Assembly (NCBI GenBank): GCA_964017125.1
Contig: OZ024909.1
Coordinates: 56,685,122 to 56,749,121 of the forward strand
DNA: 64,000 nucleotides
Source: Flabesymbios commensalis
Taxonomy: Eukaryota; Annelida; Polychaeta; Terebellida; Flabelligeridae
Reading direction: 5' to 3'
Every line of letters begins with the position of its first letter. Positions within the stretch are counted from its first letter, which is position 1. The notes beneath the pieces were generated by a model, which did no database searches, was not told where the DNA came from, and worked only from the letters and a program-made list of their open reading frames with translations. Made by a program: the position numbers and the translations under genes. This document shows, piece after piece, positions 34,425 through 45,869 of this stretch.

Positions 34425-34830
34425 AGAAAAAATCCAAAATCTAATGAGAGGGGGCTGAAAAAAAAACATTGAAACTATTTTTGGAAAAATTAATGAGGGC
34501 GACGAAATAAAAAAAACATTGGACATATTTCTGGAAAAGTTAATGAGAGCGACGAAATAAAAAAAAACTTTTGACCTATTTAAAAAAAAAGTTAATGAGG
34601 GCGATGAAAAAAAACAAGCATAAAAAAACATAGCTGGAAAAATATTTTTTATCTTTCGAATGAACTTGTTTTTTTCGGAATGTTTTTTATCTCCCGAAAT
34701 TGACTGTTTTTTTCGGAAATCGGCAACAATCTAATGCGCACGCTGGGCAGAAAAAAACACATGTTTTGTTTTGGTAATGCGCGGCCTAAATTTAATGCGC
34801 GCGCTCATCTAAAACAGAGAAAAAAAACAT
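34425..34830. repeat. Tandem A-rich repeat, family shared with 7.3 kb
   Basis: Three to four units of about 55 bp: TTAATGAG(G/A)GCGACGAAA, AAAAAACATTGGAC, TATTTCTGGAAAAG. A degenerate continuation with TTTTTTTCGGAA words reaches about 34830. Frames across it are artefacts. Confidence 0.7.
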
Positions 34831-35017
34831 AGTGGCCTAATATGTAACTCGTGACGGTCTCACTCATCAGAACATTAACCATGCTGTGCATGCGAGTGAG
34901 TCTACAGCGTGTTCTCAACGAAGCGTGACGGCCCACCTACTTTAAGATACGCTTCATCACACCTTCGCCACTTTATGTTTGAGTTATCTCGTATCTGTTG
35001 GGATATTTCTAACTCAC

Positions 35018-35158
35018 AGAAAAGACAGAGTTCCTATATCATCCTCTAGCGGCATCCAAGTGAAGGTCAGGTTGGTCTTCTCTATTTTGCTGCTGTGGGT
35101 TACACCATCGTTGACGTTGTTGCATTCAACGAACTTTGTGACCTCTGGCGGAATCTCG
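35018..35158 (-). CDS. Reeler protein, exon 3
   Basis: The acceptor TTTTTTGTAG|C and donor GTGAGT (35017-35012) bound 141 bases. Translation with the split codon from exon 2 gives SEIPPEVTKFVECNN, VTHSSKIEKTNLTFTWMPLE and DDIGTLSFL. VTHS...K..LTFTWxxP...G is the signature of the second half of Reeler domains, with one of the conserved cysteines (VEC). It joins exon 4 through CT+T in phase 2. Confidence 0.88.
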
Positions 35159-35199
35159 CTACAAAAAATCAACAGTATAGCTACTCAAAAATCAAGGAA

Positions 35200-35290
35200 G
35201 CTAACCCAATGCTGATTTGAGGTTGGGCCAGCGTCGTAGACGGTGGATCAACATCAAACCAACTTTGAGTTAATGTCATTTGCTTGCTAG
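35200..35290. mobile_element. MITE A
   Basis: ACCCAATGCTGATTTGAGGT, GCCAGCGTCGTAGACGGTGG, AACTTTGAGTTAATGTC, ending TTTGCTTGCTAGG. It lies about 40 bp upstream of the exon 3 acceptor within the intron. Confidence 0.7.
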
Positions 35291-35737
35291 GAGTTTTACA
35301 GAATGAATGTTGTCATAACGTACCTTTGAGCCCTGGGTAGAATAAACCTCCAGAATACTGAGCAGATTAATTTATGATATAGCCCCTATGTATACCGGAG
35401 TACATAGATGACTTTTTCCATTTGGTGAGTGAATGTTACGTCGCCTTCTGCATTGCAATAGCGCCATATCCACTCACCGGATAATAAGTCAGATGTAAAC
35501 TGGTAAATCTCTTGGGGTATCACCATTCCATTTGTTCACTATCCCATTGGACGTTTGGTCTATCCAGTGCACATAATTATCGCGAGAAAACATAAAGCAA
35601 TAGGCTGCTAGGTCCCAATGTTACTCTTTTTGAAGGATTTATGTCAAGCTTTATTAAGTTTATTGGAATATTGTTTTCTGTAATCACCAATCATTATTGT
35701 TTTGAACAGTGATGGACATCATTTAATTATTATGTAC

Positions 35738-35825
35738 CTGAATTGTCCATATGCTTCAGGGGTACCGTCTGTCTTGGATACCTTCACCAGTAAGCCTATG
35801 TATGGTTCAGTACCTGTTATGGTCA
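35738..35825 (-). CDS. Reeler protein, exon 2
   Basis: The acceptor TTATTTTCAG|TG and donor AG|GTACAT bound 88 bases encoding MTITGTEPYIGLLVKVSKTD followed by GTPEAYGQF. This matches the Reeler core VTIxGxxxFxGFLLxA...P.GxF. The phase-1 junction to exon 1 (A+TG) and the phase-2 junction to exon 3 (AG+C) both keep the frame. Confidence 0.88.
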
Positions 35826-36244
35826 CTGAAAATAAACATATTATCCTACGTTAACGAAGGTGAAGTATTGTTGGTTGCATTGAATACGACATTGCTTTGC
35901 ATATAATATAGTATATTGCACTGTATTATTTATTTGCGTATTGCCGACGTTTCCCATGAGCTGGTGTGGGCATATGATCACAGCTCATGGTCGGACTGGC
36001 AAGTCTGGAAGTTTAGACACCTATCAGCGCCGCATTACCGTTATCACATGTATTTATCGTACAAAAAATCAGACACATAAAATGGAGAAAATTTGTTTAT
36101 TAAAAATAAGCATCAAATTAAACAACTACAAATAAAAAGGGCTTCAATTCAAATGTTGTTAATGTAAACGTGGTTGTAACACAGTGAAGCCCTAAGACCA
36201 AAATAGGTATAATTTTACTTAACAGTCAGTTAACAGGATTAACC

Positions 36245-36405
36245 AGTGAATATTTATACATGTCTCTAATTGATCTAATCTACTATGAATATTTATACAT
36301 GTCTCTAATTGATCAAATCTACTATGACTATTTATACATGTATCTGATTGATCTAATCTACTATGAATGTTTATACATGTCTCTGATTGATCTAATCTAC
36401 TATTT
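36245..36405. repeat. 39-bp minisatellite, about 4 copies
   Basis: TGAATATTTATACATGTCTC then TAATTGATCTAATCTACTA recurs with few changes. Because 39 = 13 codons, the plus frame 36260-36523 stays open; it is not a gene. Confidence 0.9.
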
Positions 36406-36625
36406 AAATGTGAACTTTGACTCTTGTATCATTACAAACAAATTACATAATATCAACCAAACTATCAATAACAATCTAGTAATTGTTCACACAAAACCAA
36501 ACCTATCAATAATAATCTACTAATTGTTCACATTAATATATTAATGAACATTGACTCTTGTATCATTACATACAAATTACATAATATTGACAAAATCTAT
36601 CAATAACATTATTAAACAAGATTAT
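36406..36625. repeat. Direct duplication, about 120-bp unit
   Basis: TTGACTCTTGTATCATTACA, AAATTACATAATAT and ATCTACTAATTGTTCAC-type words appear twice, at about 36418 and 36550. Confidence 0.7.
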
Positions 36626-37249
36626 CTGTTGTTGAGGAGGGCATGAAAACGGCACACAGACACAAAGTGTCTGACCCCCACAACACAAGCTTACGAATGC
36701 ATCGTAAGAGCACATATGAGTTCCAACCTCTCACCTGTCTAATCCACCATTACTTGCGGCATCAGAAACAACACTAATTCTAAATGGTGAAGTGCTATAT
36801 AGTTTGAAATTTAGTTTTTTAAATTGAAATAAGGATGTCTACAGAAGTGAAACTTGAAATTCGCATGTAATGAATAGATAACCAAATAATTAAAATTTCC
36901 AAATGTGGATAATAAGGGACACATTATCATAACATCTGTTGTATTTATAATTCATGAAGCAAGTCTGAGTAGTGTTTTGACTGGCTGGATTTAAATGTCA
37001 GTGGAATTTTATTTTCTGTAAGTGTAAAATCTGACCACAGAAGTATACAGACCTCATTTTGAGCTGACCTAGGTATTGCAGACACACTTTGAAAACATAA
37101 GAAGACCACAAAACATAGATTTAGAAGGATTCGAAGCAAATTAGGAACATGAGGAAATGGTCCACATCTTGAGTATTGCTGTATTCACTGAAAATTTTAG
37201 CTTTTTCTCCTCTTCTACGGGAGAAGAAAAAGGACATAAATCATTCACA

Positions 37250-37860
37250 TTCAAACTAATTCCACCTGTAAGAATGAGCTTGTGGATATTGTATCAGAAA
37301 CCGACTGGCCCTAATCGGGTTGGCAAATCACTCCCCATCATGTTTTCTATAGTTAGAACAACTGGCGCAAGTCCTGCCGAACTAACAAATGAATAATCAT
37401 ATGTTTGGTTCTTCACAAAGTTTATTGCATCTGGCGCAAGTCCGGATGCATCCTGCCCATTATTACTAGAACTGATTTCAGCAGCTGGCGCAAATCCTGA
37501 TGCTAGATTAAACTAATTCCACCTGTAAGAATGAGCTTGTGGATATTGTATCAAAAACGAACTGGCCCAAATCCAGTTGGCAAATCACTCCCCATCATGT
37601 TTGCTCTAGTTAGAACGGCTGGCGCAAGTCCTGCCGAACTAACAAATGAATGATCATATGTTTGGTTCCTCACAAAGTTTATTGCATCTAGTGCAAGTCC
37701 GGATGCATCCTGTCCATCATTACTAGCACTGATATCAGCAGCTGGTGCAAGTCCTGATGCTAGATTAATCAAGCTAGACATAGAGCATCATGTAGTTGGC
37801 GTATAAGGCATGCAATAATTACTGCGGCCTGTAACAACTGGCCAAGTCCTGTTGTAACTG
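37250..37860 (-). repeat. Tandem duplication of a 255-bp block with CTGGCGCAAGTCC subrepeats
   Basis: 37255-37510 and 37512-37765 are near copies (shared CACCTGTAAGAATGAGCTTG, CAAATCACTCCCCATCATGT, TTATTGCATCTG). Each block holds about four variants of CTGGCGCAAGTCCTG. On the minus strand both copies keep the same open frame of about 75 codons with motifs ASGLAPAA, SAGLAPAV and GFGPVRF before a stop. No ATG-plus-signal-peptide precedes it and dibasic sites are lacking. Coding status is uncertain. Confidence 0.55.
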
Positions 37861-38089
37861 ACCTTGTATTCATTAACTTTTATATTTATTTTTTATGCAA
37901 GATTAATAATATGTTCTTGCAGTAGTTTTATTGAATAATTATATTGCTTTTACCTTACACTCCTACGCTTGGATACTCTCCCGAATTATTTTAATTTACA
38001 AATTATTTATTATATATACATAAGTATGAATGATGAAAGATTTAATTATTGTGGCCATTATTATTATTATTATTTAATTTCAAAGCAGC

Positions 38090-39495
38090 TGGATCACTAA
38101 GCTTTACAAAACAAACAAACAAAGAAGAAAACTTAGAAAGAAAAAGGTGACCCAAAACATAATTTGATAGGATCCACTTGAAACCTAAGGTCACTTTGGC
38201 AAGGCCGGAGAATGGGATTATTCCAGAGTCAACACAAATTGGCATAATTGCATTAATTATATAAAATGAAACCAAGAGATTATCAACTATATCTCTTCTC
38301 ATTAATTTAAAATATTTCTAATAAGAACGTTAAATCTTAACCTCCTAACATGAATTTTTTTTAAATACCTATATACCTATATGTATAATTTTTTTTTTTT
38401 TTTTTTTTTTTTTGAGATGAAGAGTAGCTGGTATCTATGCTTCATTGACCAAAAGCAAAAGTAACAAAAAAAGAAAACTCCAATCAAAGAGGAAAGGTGC
38501 CAAAAACATAGTTTTGACAAAGACCTATCTGAAACCGAAAGCTGTACTGGCGAGGCCAGAAAATAGCCACAGGAAACAAATCCTGACAGGAATCAGAGGG
38601 TCAACCACAAATTGGCATCAGCCAATGTGATTATCGCCTCCAGAGTTGATCAATTCTTGCTAAATCAAATCCAAGAAACAACAATCGCTTCTCTTATTTA
38701 GTTATATTATTTGTAAATTTTTGCCCTGCAAATCACACGATAAAATGTACCCAAAAAAATTAAGTAACAAAGATGAAACTCTCAACAACGAGGAAAAAGG
38801 CCAAAAACATATGTTCCTGACAAAAAGACCTATCTGAAACCCCATAAGGCCGCAGTGGAAATGCCAAAGAATGGCCCACAGGAAAAACAGTTCCTGAAAG
38901 GAATCGGTGAGTCAACCACAAATTGGCATAAAAGCATACAGGCAGTCAAAGTGGTTATCGCCTCCAGAGTTAATCAATCTTTGTTAAACAAATTCTCTGA
39001 GACAATTATCATTGATTTATAAAATTAATATTGTCTATTGCATTAAAGTGAGCGCCATCTCAAATGTTTACTCAGCGAATCACAACAAGAATCAATCTTC
39101 TTATCAAGATAATTTATAAAGTTGACCACGCAAATCACACGATAAAATGTACCCAAAAAAATTTAAGTAACGAAGATGAAACTCCCAACCACGTGGAAAA
39201 AGGCCAAAAACATATGTTCCTGACAACAAGACCTATCTGAAACCCCATAAGGCCGCAGTGGCAATGCCAGAGAATGGCCCACAGGAAAAACAGTTCCTGA
39301 AAGGAATCAGTGAGTCAACCACAAACTAGCATAAATGCCTAAAAGCAGCCAAAGTGGTTATCGCCTCAAGAGTTAATCAATCTTTGTTAAACAAATTCTC
39401 TGACACAATTATCGTTGATTTATAAAATTAATATTGTCTATTGCATTAAAGTGAATGTCATCTCAAATGTTTACTCAGCGAATCACAACAAGTTA
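38090..39495 (+). repeat. Tandem array, four units of about 250-370 bp
   Basis: Units start near 38090, 38445, 38760 and 39165. They share AAAAACATA...GACCTATCTGAAACC, AGGCC(A/G)..AGAATGG, TGAGTCAACCACAAATTGGC and GTGGTTATCGCCTCCAGAGT. The last two are about 95% alike by eye. A fifth fragment (GGTTATCGCCTCAATAAGTT) is at 40022. Unit 3 has a frame of about 70 codons (KTYLKPHKAAVEMPKNGPQE) that is interrupted in unit 4, so a real gene is not supported. Confidence 0.7.
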
Positions 39496-39499
39496 ACAT

Positions 39500-41470
39500 A
39501 GTACTTTTTCACCTGAATGAAACCAAAATTTTTATATGACAAAGATGAAACATTTTCCACCCCCTCCTTGACATAATAAAAGTTATGGAAGCATCATCCA
39601 AACCCAAATTTGGATGCAAAAATGCAAATGATTTTTTCGTTATGTCATTCCGCAAATGTTTGATAAATGAGGAACCGACCAGTGTTGCTCTGCATTTATG
39701 AGAATTATTGTTTTATGCTCAATTCGTTAAATTTGATAATTTAATAACAACGGAAATTTACGATTGAAACGAAGCATGAGTGAACGATAATGTAAGGTTT
39801 TGAGACTGACTAGACCACATGGAAAGCCAACAATGTCAATGTGACAAAGATAAGGGTCATAATCCAAATAATTGGTGAGACAGATTCAATAATAACCACG
39901 CAAAGCTGTTATCAAATATATACACAAACTATTAAAATTATTTGTAACATAAATTTTCTTTATAGTTCTATATAGTCATATAAAAATAAAGTATAGACAG
40001 CTACAATTTTTAAATGTGCAATTGGTTATCGCCTCAATAAGTTCATCACTTCTTGCTATTTTAAATCAAATTTTAGAAACAACTATCACCACTCTCATTG
40101 AATTAAATTAAATCAAAATGATATGGTCATTGTGCTTTTAACCTAATTTGAAGTTAACACCAGCGCTTAAATCCCTAAGATTGTATATTTTTTAGTCTAC
40201 ATTTGATTAAAATCATGAAAAAACAGTCCAAACCAAATTTAATCCAGATGAATTTTGTATTATGAATTTGTCACTCCAAAAATATGTCACTGTCAGTGAC
40301 TGGAAGTGCTGCCGACTATTACACTAATAATGACGATTCAACCAGTCTAATGGTAGACTAGTCTACATCGTATATTTTAATTTGTATTCCATGAAAATGA
40401 GATTAAGCAGCGCAAAATTTTTGATTTCATGAAATGAAACAAAAAGCAATTAGACTAGGACTATATACGTTTTTGTAGACAGCTACAATTTTTTAATGTG
40501 CAATGTCTAGAATTAGACTATTATTATGGTCTATAATTAATTAGACCAAAGTCTAGTCCTAGCCCTGGCCTAGGGCGGCTAGGCCAGGAGCCTATGGCTA
40601 TAAAGTATAGTCTATAGAGTATACTAACAACAGTTAGAGCAGGGTCTAGAATATATCTAGACTCCAGTAACTTTGACATTTAATTAACAGCGCGTACGGA
40701 TAATACTATTATTAATAGTTAATAAAACACGAATTCAGCGTGAGCGATAATATAAAAAATTGAAGTGGACCATGTGTCCGGTCCGATGTCGGCGATGATC
40801 AATCGAAGTCAATCTAAAAAACCACTGACACATGGTTGAACATATTCAAAAACAATGCGAAACTATATCTAACATATAAAAGAACTATTAAAACGTATTT
40901 GAAATACAAGATTTTCTTGATAGACATAGAATCTGGTATATAAATGTATATTTCTTTCGGATTATTTTTTGGCTTGGACCAGCCTCGCAGATTTCATTGC
41001 TAAAAGAGACTGTTACAAACAAATCTAGATACGAACAAACCACGAATTACATAGCTTGGGATTCGCCTAAGATTAATAATCTATTTTGTGTCCGATAAAT
41101 AGAGCTTTCATTTTACGAAAACTCTGTATTTATAATCGTAACCGGTCGCTCTACAATCAATCTGGAACAAGGTTATTGATTGATCGATTAAACAGTGAAA
41201 TTTCGAAATTTCAGATAAAACTCACCATTTGGATGTCATTAGTATGCCTATTTTATCACGTTTTATTTACCTTTTCAAATCCATTGGCACACTACCTCAG
41301 AATGGTTACATAAGTAAGGGTTCTATTCATTGTTTCGACAGTATGCTTGCTGACTACAAAGAAAACACCAGCATTATTAACTGCTTACCCTCTCGAAGAA
41401 TAAGCAGTTACTATTGCTTGTCTTTGCGAGGCAGAGTGTAGGCCTAGTTATAATAATTTCCACATTTTAC
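39500..41470. other. First Reeler-gene intron, mostly unassigned
   Basis: AT-rich DNA with dense 'GTCTAGAC/TCTAGA' words at 40360-40670. The plus frames at 41086-41441 have no known domain. Confidence 0.4.
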
Positions 41471-41474
41471 TAAC

Positions 41475-41688
41475 TTGTAATGGGAACATTCGCCTCGTAG
41501 GTCGTGACCCCGTGGGTCTCCAATGTGTAAGGGGGTTCAGTCATCTGTGGATAAGCGTTGTGATTGGGCAGCAGGTCTGCACAAGCGTCTGCGGGGGCTC
41601 CGTCTGGGTAGGAGAAGACGCTTCCGGCTAGAGACAACATCATCACGGCACATGCTGCCACTTTGAACCACTGTAACTGTGTGAGCAT
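41475..41688 (-). CDS. Reeler protein, exon 1 (signal peptide and domain start)
   Basis: ATG at 41688-41686 opens a classical signal peptide (VAACAVMMLSLAGSVFS). The start of a Reeler domain follows: YPDGAPADACADLLPNHNAY, then PPYTLETHGVTTYEANVPIT, matching FPxGAPxxAC..M.P.H...Q...PPY. The donor GTTAGT lies at 41474-41469, phase 1. Reeler domains occur in reelin, F-spondin, ferric-chelate-reductase-like proteins and insect immune secreted proteins. Here the domain is followed by a mucin-like stalk (exons 4-5), so the product is secreted or surface-attached. Confidence 0.9.
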
Positions 41689-41699
41689 CTTTAGAAGTC

Positions 41700-42475
41700 T
41701 CTGTCGCTGGTATCAACGAGACTGTTCTAGACTTTTTGGTAGTATCTAATTGTAAAAGAATAATATTGAATTTCTACTTTTTAAACGAGGGGAGCAAATA
41801 GGACAATGTAACTTTAGAATTGGAAGGTTTTTATTCGTTATCTCGTGTGTCGTGTATCTATGAAAAATGGTTCATGATTTACAACTTCAAAATGGCAGGG
41901 GATCATGTTCTGCCAAGCATAGCAGTCTCAAAAACACAATATCAGAATAGTTAGACCCGCATCTAATAAAAGCGGCCGTATACATGTATGTATAATGTAA
42001 TATGATATTAAAGCACCATGCGTGTTGCGACTGAAGACATAGTTTATGAATAGATAATATCTTTTGCGCAGTATCTATAATAAGCCTAAAAAACCTAGAT
42101 TTTCTAAGTTTTGGAACCTATATAAACCCACATGTAATGTCCCTCCCTCAAAACCGAACGAATTTGCCAAATCATCGTTATTTGAAATTCAAAGATTTAT
42201 ACTGGAATGCCCCTTACCGCGATTTTTAGCTGATATATATCTGAAAAAATATTGCTTGATATTTAAATTTATGTTCGTTTTGTATAGACCTCTATCGCAT
42301 ACAAACGGGTAGTTAACCCAAATCGGTATTGAAAAAGATAGTGCTCGATAGAGCTTTGGAAATATTATTGTCATAAAGTAATACAAATTTAACCGATGTG
42401 TACATCATGTATATAGTGCTCGCGATTCATTTATATAATTATACAAATTTGATAAACTCGGAACATTTATCTTAA
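41700..42475. other. Upstream region of the Reeler gene
   Basis: No clear TATA box in the expected position. The frame at 42064-42312 is unrecognised. A promoter is expected here but not seen. Confidence 0.3.
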
Positions 42476-43350
42476 CCCTTTCACGTCCATGCGACGTTAT
42501 GCGTGGTAGTAATTCTATAGATACGGGCGTCAATGAAGAAAATAAACAGGTTGACATTGCAATGAGCTCAAAATGTGTGTGGCCTAATAGGAAATAGTTG
42601 TCGTTGACACTATGGATATTTTTTTAAATACAATTTTTAATTTTTAATACACTCTCAGAATAAACGGTTATTAAATAGTAGCTCAAATTGATTAAATGTG
42701 TAACTGAAGATTTCTGATATAACTAAGAAGCACAAATAGTAAATTATAACAGCTGCATATCATTTTGAACGTAGCGATATTATTAATTCAGTTAGAAAGA
42801 ATCTCAATAACTACATCTAAGTAATTACCAGGCGTTGTCTTCTGCGCAGTGCTAAACAGGTCTGTTTCGTTTTGCTTCCTTTGCCTTTTAGACAGATTGT
42901 ATGTTCGTCTTTAGAGATACGTACCATAGTCGTATATCAGGTTACGATACTGATGCACAACGAACAGTTCAGTACCTCATTACCGTAAGACAATCGATTA
43001 TATCCATTATTATTTACTGTTTATAGCTGTTCCTACCCAAGCTAAACGGTTGGTAGTATATTCCCACATCCGTCCTTCACGCTGTCCGTCCATATCAAAA
43101 CGACCACTAGGCCTACCAAAAAACTCACCACTGTCTATAAATAACTTTAATCGTTACAATGCTGAAATATTTGTGTAGAAACAATAGAGACCAAAAGGGT
43201 TTTTCAATTTGAAATCATCAAAACCGTCTTAGTTAGCTATATGTTATGGTTTTAGGACCGTTATAAAAAAAAATATTATTTCAGTGCGGTGATCATCTTC
43301 ATACGTCAGACTCGGACGTCTTTAGACGATCCCAGCCCTGAAAGGGTGAA
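42476..43350. mobile_element. piggyBac-like non-autonomous element (TTAA, CCCTTTCA ends)
   Basis: It starts CCCTTTCACGTCC directly after TTAA (42472-42475) and ends CCCTGAAAGGGT then GAA-, a decayed TTAA. Near the right end, TACGTCAGACTCGGACGTCT matches the palindromes at 57894 and 62564. The interior is noncoding and shares TGCTGAAATA, GAGACCAA and TTTCAATTTGAAATCATCA words with 57750-57830. Confidence 0.6.
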
Positions 43351-43379
43351 TAACCACATTCTGAAGTTAGGAGCAACAG

Positions 43380-44140
43380 AGGGAGCATCATAATTGCAGC
43401 ATATTTTATATTTAATTATTACTCCATGCACACTTACAAATTAACATATTTGTTCATTCATTATTTTTTGTCATATTCTCGCTATAAACTCTCTTTACTT
43501 GTTTATTCAGAAATGTGTGATAATAATGATATTTTAATTCAAATGGAATCACCACGTGAACAGGTTTAAATGATTATGTTCTGCTTGAACAGGTTTTTTT
43601 AAATTGAATTATGATTTTATAGCAGCTAAATCGATATAGATGAGCTCAATTACAAATAGTTTTAGAAAATAGGTATAAACCTTTTTCACACACGATGTTT
43701 GTTTTTTCTTTCGGTCGTGGTAGAGATACATGTGCAATTATGGCTCGATGCAAATCATTTGTAATGCCTTCAATGATTAACATGCCGTAAATTGTAAAGC
43801 AATTAAAGTATTGAAAGTTTTGATAGTGGGAATACAATGAGTCATACTCATTTAAATGTTTTCGTTGGTGTTTTTTTTTATTACATAACCTGCCAGATCA
43901 CGTGGTTCACTAATCAAGGTCTTCGTGGTGGTGAAATATCTGCCTGCACGTCCGCATTCGATCAGGTAACACGATCAGGTCCATGATCTCCACGTGTTTT
44001 GCTCAACTGTTTGGGTGACGCACCGAGCAGACGGCAATTAGCGCATGATACTTATAAACAAACAGATGGCCGCGGCAAGGTAACGGTGACGATATGATCC
44101 CCAGTAGAGACAGACCCTCCGGGGAGATCAGGAAAATCCA
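43380..44140. other. Intergenic DNA, nothing recognised
   Basis: AT-rich; the frame at 43646-43837 shows no domain. Confidence 0.35.
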
Positions 44141-44141
44141 C

Positions 44142-44213
44142 TCGTCCCCTAGCAGCCAGATTGTCGTATATGCCGCTGGGGCATATACGACACTCTGACT
44201 GCTAGGGGGACGA
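44142..44213. repeat. 72-bp hairpin
   Basis: Left arm TCGTCCCCTAGCAGCCAGAT... pairs with ...CTGACTGCTAGGGGGACGA, 35-base arms with about 3 mismatches and one gap around GCTG. A TATATAAATGCAG box lies downstream (44256). Confidence 0.8.
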
Positions 44214-44259
44214 ATTATATTATACTTTTGGTCTTCAGATCGTACTCGTGTGTGTATAT

Positions 44260-45300
44260 AAATGCAGCAGCATGTATAAGAATAAAATACATGGAATACC
44301 AGAATTCGAATGTATTTGTTCTAGGTGTGGATCACGCAAGAGATGAGTAGAGCATTAGATCGATTGATTGTTTTAAAATCTTAGTCAGCTCAGCAGATTT
44401 AAGAAACATTTCATATTCAAAAGGAAAACTATTTACACAACAAACGAAAATTGTTTGGAACCCATACTCGGGACTTCCAAGAGTCCTAATTAACCCATTT
44501 CAAGTGGGAAACAATAATTGAAGTTACCAACCCAAATAAATACACTTAAAACGCGATAAAATATCTATCAATCTGGAAACCCTGATGCACCACTACCTCT
44601 CACTCACTTCCTGTTGGAGAGGCTGAGGTTGTTATGGACTGATAATACTTGTCCATCACAGACAAGTATTTATTCTCTTACCAGAATTAACATCAGTATG
44701 TATTTCTACGTAAAGGCCAACTTGAATTCATTTATAACTATAGGCCTACTACGTAGATTAATTTCATGATTGAAGAGTAACAAAATAATGAGAAACTAGT
44801 TTCCAGTTTAATTATTATCGGTAAGAGATAAATTTAGTTGAAAAGAACGCCTTAAAAACCCTATAACAGGGAGATTCGTATTCTTGAGGTTTTTACCTTA
44901 CTGCTGATACCAAATAATGTAGATGTATACTGTTTGCACATAAAATCCTCAAATTAGCTCATTTTTCTGCATTTGGTTTGACAACTTTACTACACTTGTT
45001 AAGGAGATAGATACACTTGTTAAGGAGAAAGAATAATTCATTTTATGATGTTTTTTTTTAAACATAGGTTTTTTTTCATTTGAGTTTGGAAATTGCAGAT
45101 TCCATCTAGATTTTAAATAACCTACTGGAAGCGTGCCCGGTAACCACAAGACGTGGAGCCAATTTCGGTTTAATTTTAGCTCAGCGTCGCAGGTTATGCG
45201 GACAACCTTGCCATTGATGGATAAATTTAATATTTTTCACATGTATGCACATACCAAGAGGGTGGCCAATGAGCATTTTAATTAACCTACTTTAAACGCC
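44260..45300. other. Intergenic DNA, nothing recognised
   Basis: No exon or bounded repeat. ACACTTGTTAAGGAGA occurs twice in tandem at 44990-45030. Confidence 0.35.
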
Positions 45301-45304
45301 TCTC

Positions 45305-45395
45305 GCAAACACAAGACGTTGAACCAATGTTGGTTTAATACTGGCCCAGCGTCGCAGCTTAACGGCCCAGCAAACACGATACGGGGGAACGTGAT
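45305..45395. mobile_element. MITE A half copies
   Basis: CGCAAACACAAGACGTTGAA, TGTTGGTTTAATACTGGCCC, AGCGTCGCAG, and then a second head CCCAGCAAACACGATACGGG. Confidence 0.6.
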
Positions 45396-45723
45396 TATAG
45401 TGACGTAGGCCACACGCCTTTAGAGAAGCGAACATATAGTGACCGAAAGGTTATCTAGTACCTCACTAAATTTGGAAATATTAGGTTTATTTTAAGTAAC
45501 AAAAGCTACAGTTACACCGTATGTGATCAGGAATTAGAACGAGAGGATTTTTTAACCACGTTATTAGCAAATCGAAAACAAGCATTGTGGAAGTGAAATT
45601 CGTATTCAGTCAGTAAAAATTGATAATGTTTTTGTTTGCACATAAACAAATATCAATAATTTTCATGCGCATGACAGGCGGCAGCGTTAACAAATACACC
45701 CGAGTCTCTGCCTTTTAATAGCA

Positions 45724-45865
45724 ATTCTGTGAAACGCAGTGACGTCACTCGGTGAAAACAAGGTTATATAAGACCGACTCTCCCATACTTCATTCCGTGA
45801 AACTCAGTGACGTCACTCGGTGGAAACAAGGGTATATAAGACCCCTCCCCCATACTTCATTGTAT
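45724..45865 (+). promoter_or_regulatory. Duplicated 68-bp CRE-TATA promoter-like cassette
   Basis: TGACGTCA at 45740 and TATATAAG at 45765 recur exactly 68 bp later (45808 and 45833). CACTCGGTG(A/G)AAACAAGG lies between them and CCCATACTTCATT follows. A consensus CRE 25 bp upstream of a TATA box is a typical inducible core promoter. A third partial unit (GATGAAAACAAAGG) follows near 45876. No gene was identified downstream. Confidence 0.55.
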
Positions 45866-45869
45866 TAGC

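Noticed and set aside
36260-36523. Plus-strand protein of 13-residue repeats
   Set aside because: A 39-bp minisatellite artefact; no start context or flanking exon signals.
36945-37139. Minus-strand frame with an apparent signal peptide (LCFVVFLCFQSVSA)
   Set aside because: It lies downstream of, not before, the SGLAPA-type repeats on that strand, has no clear donor, and no domain follows.
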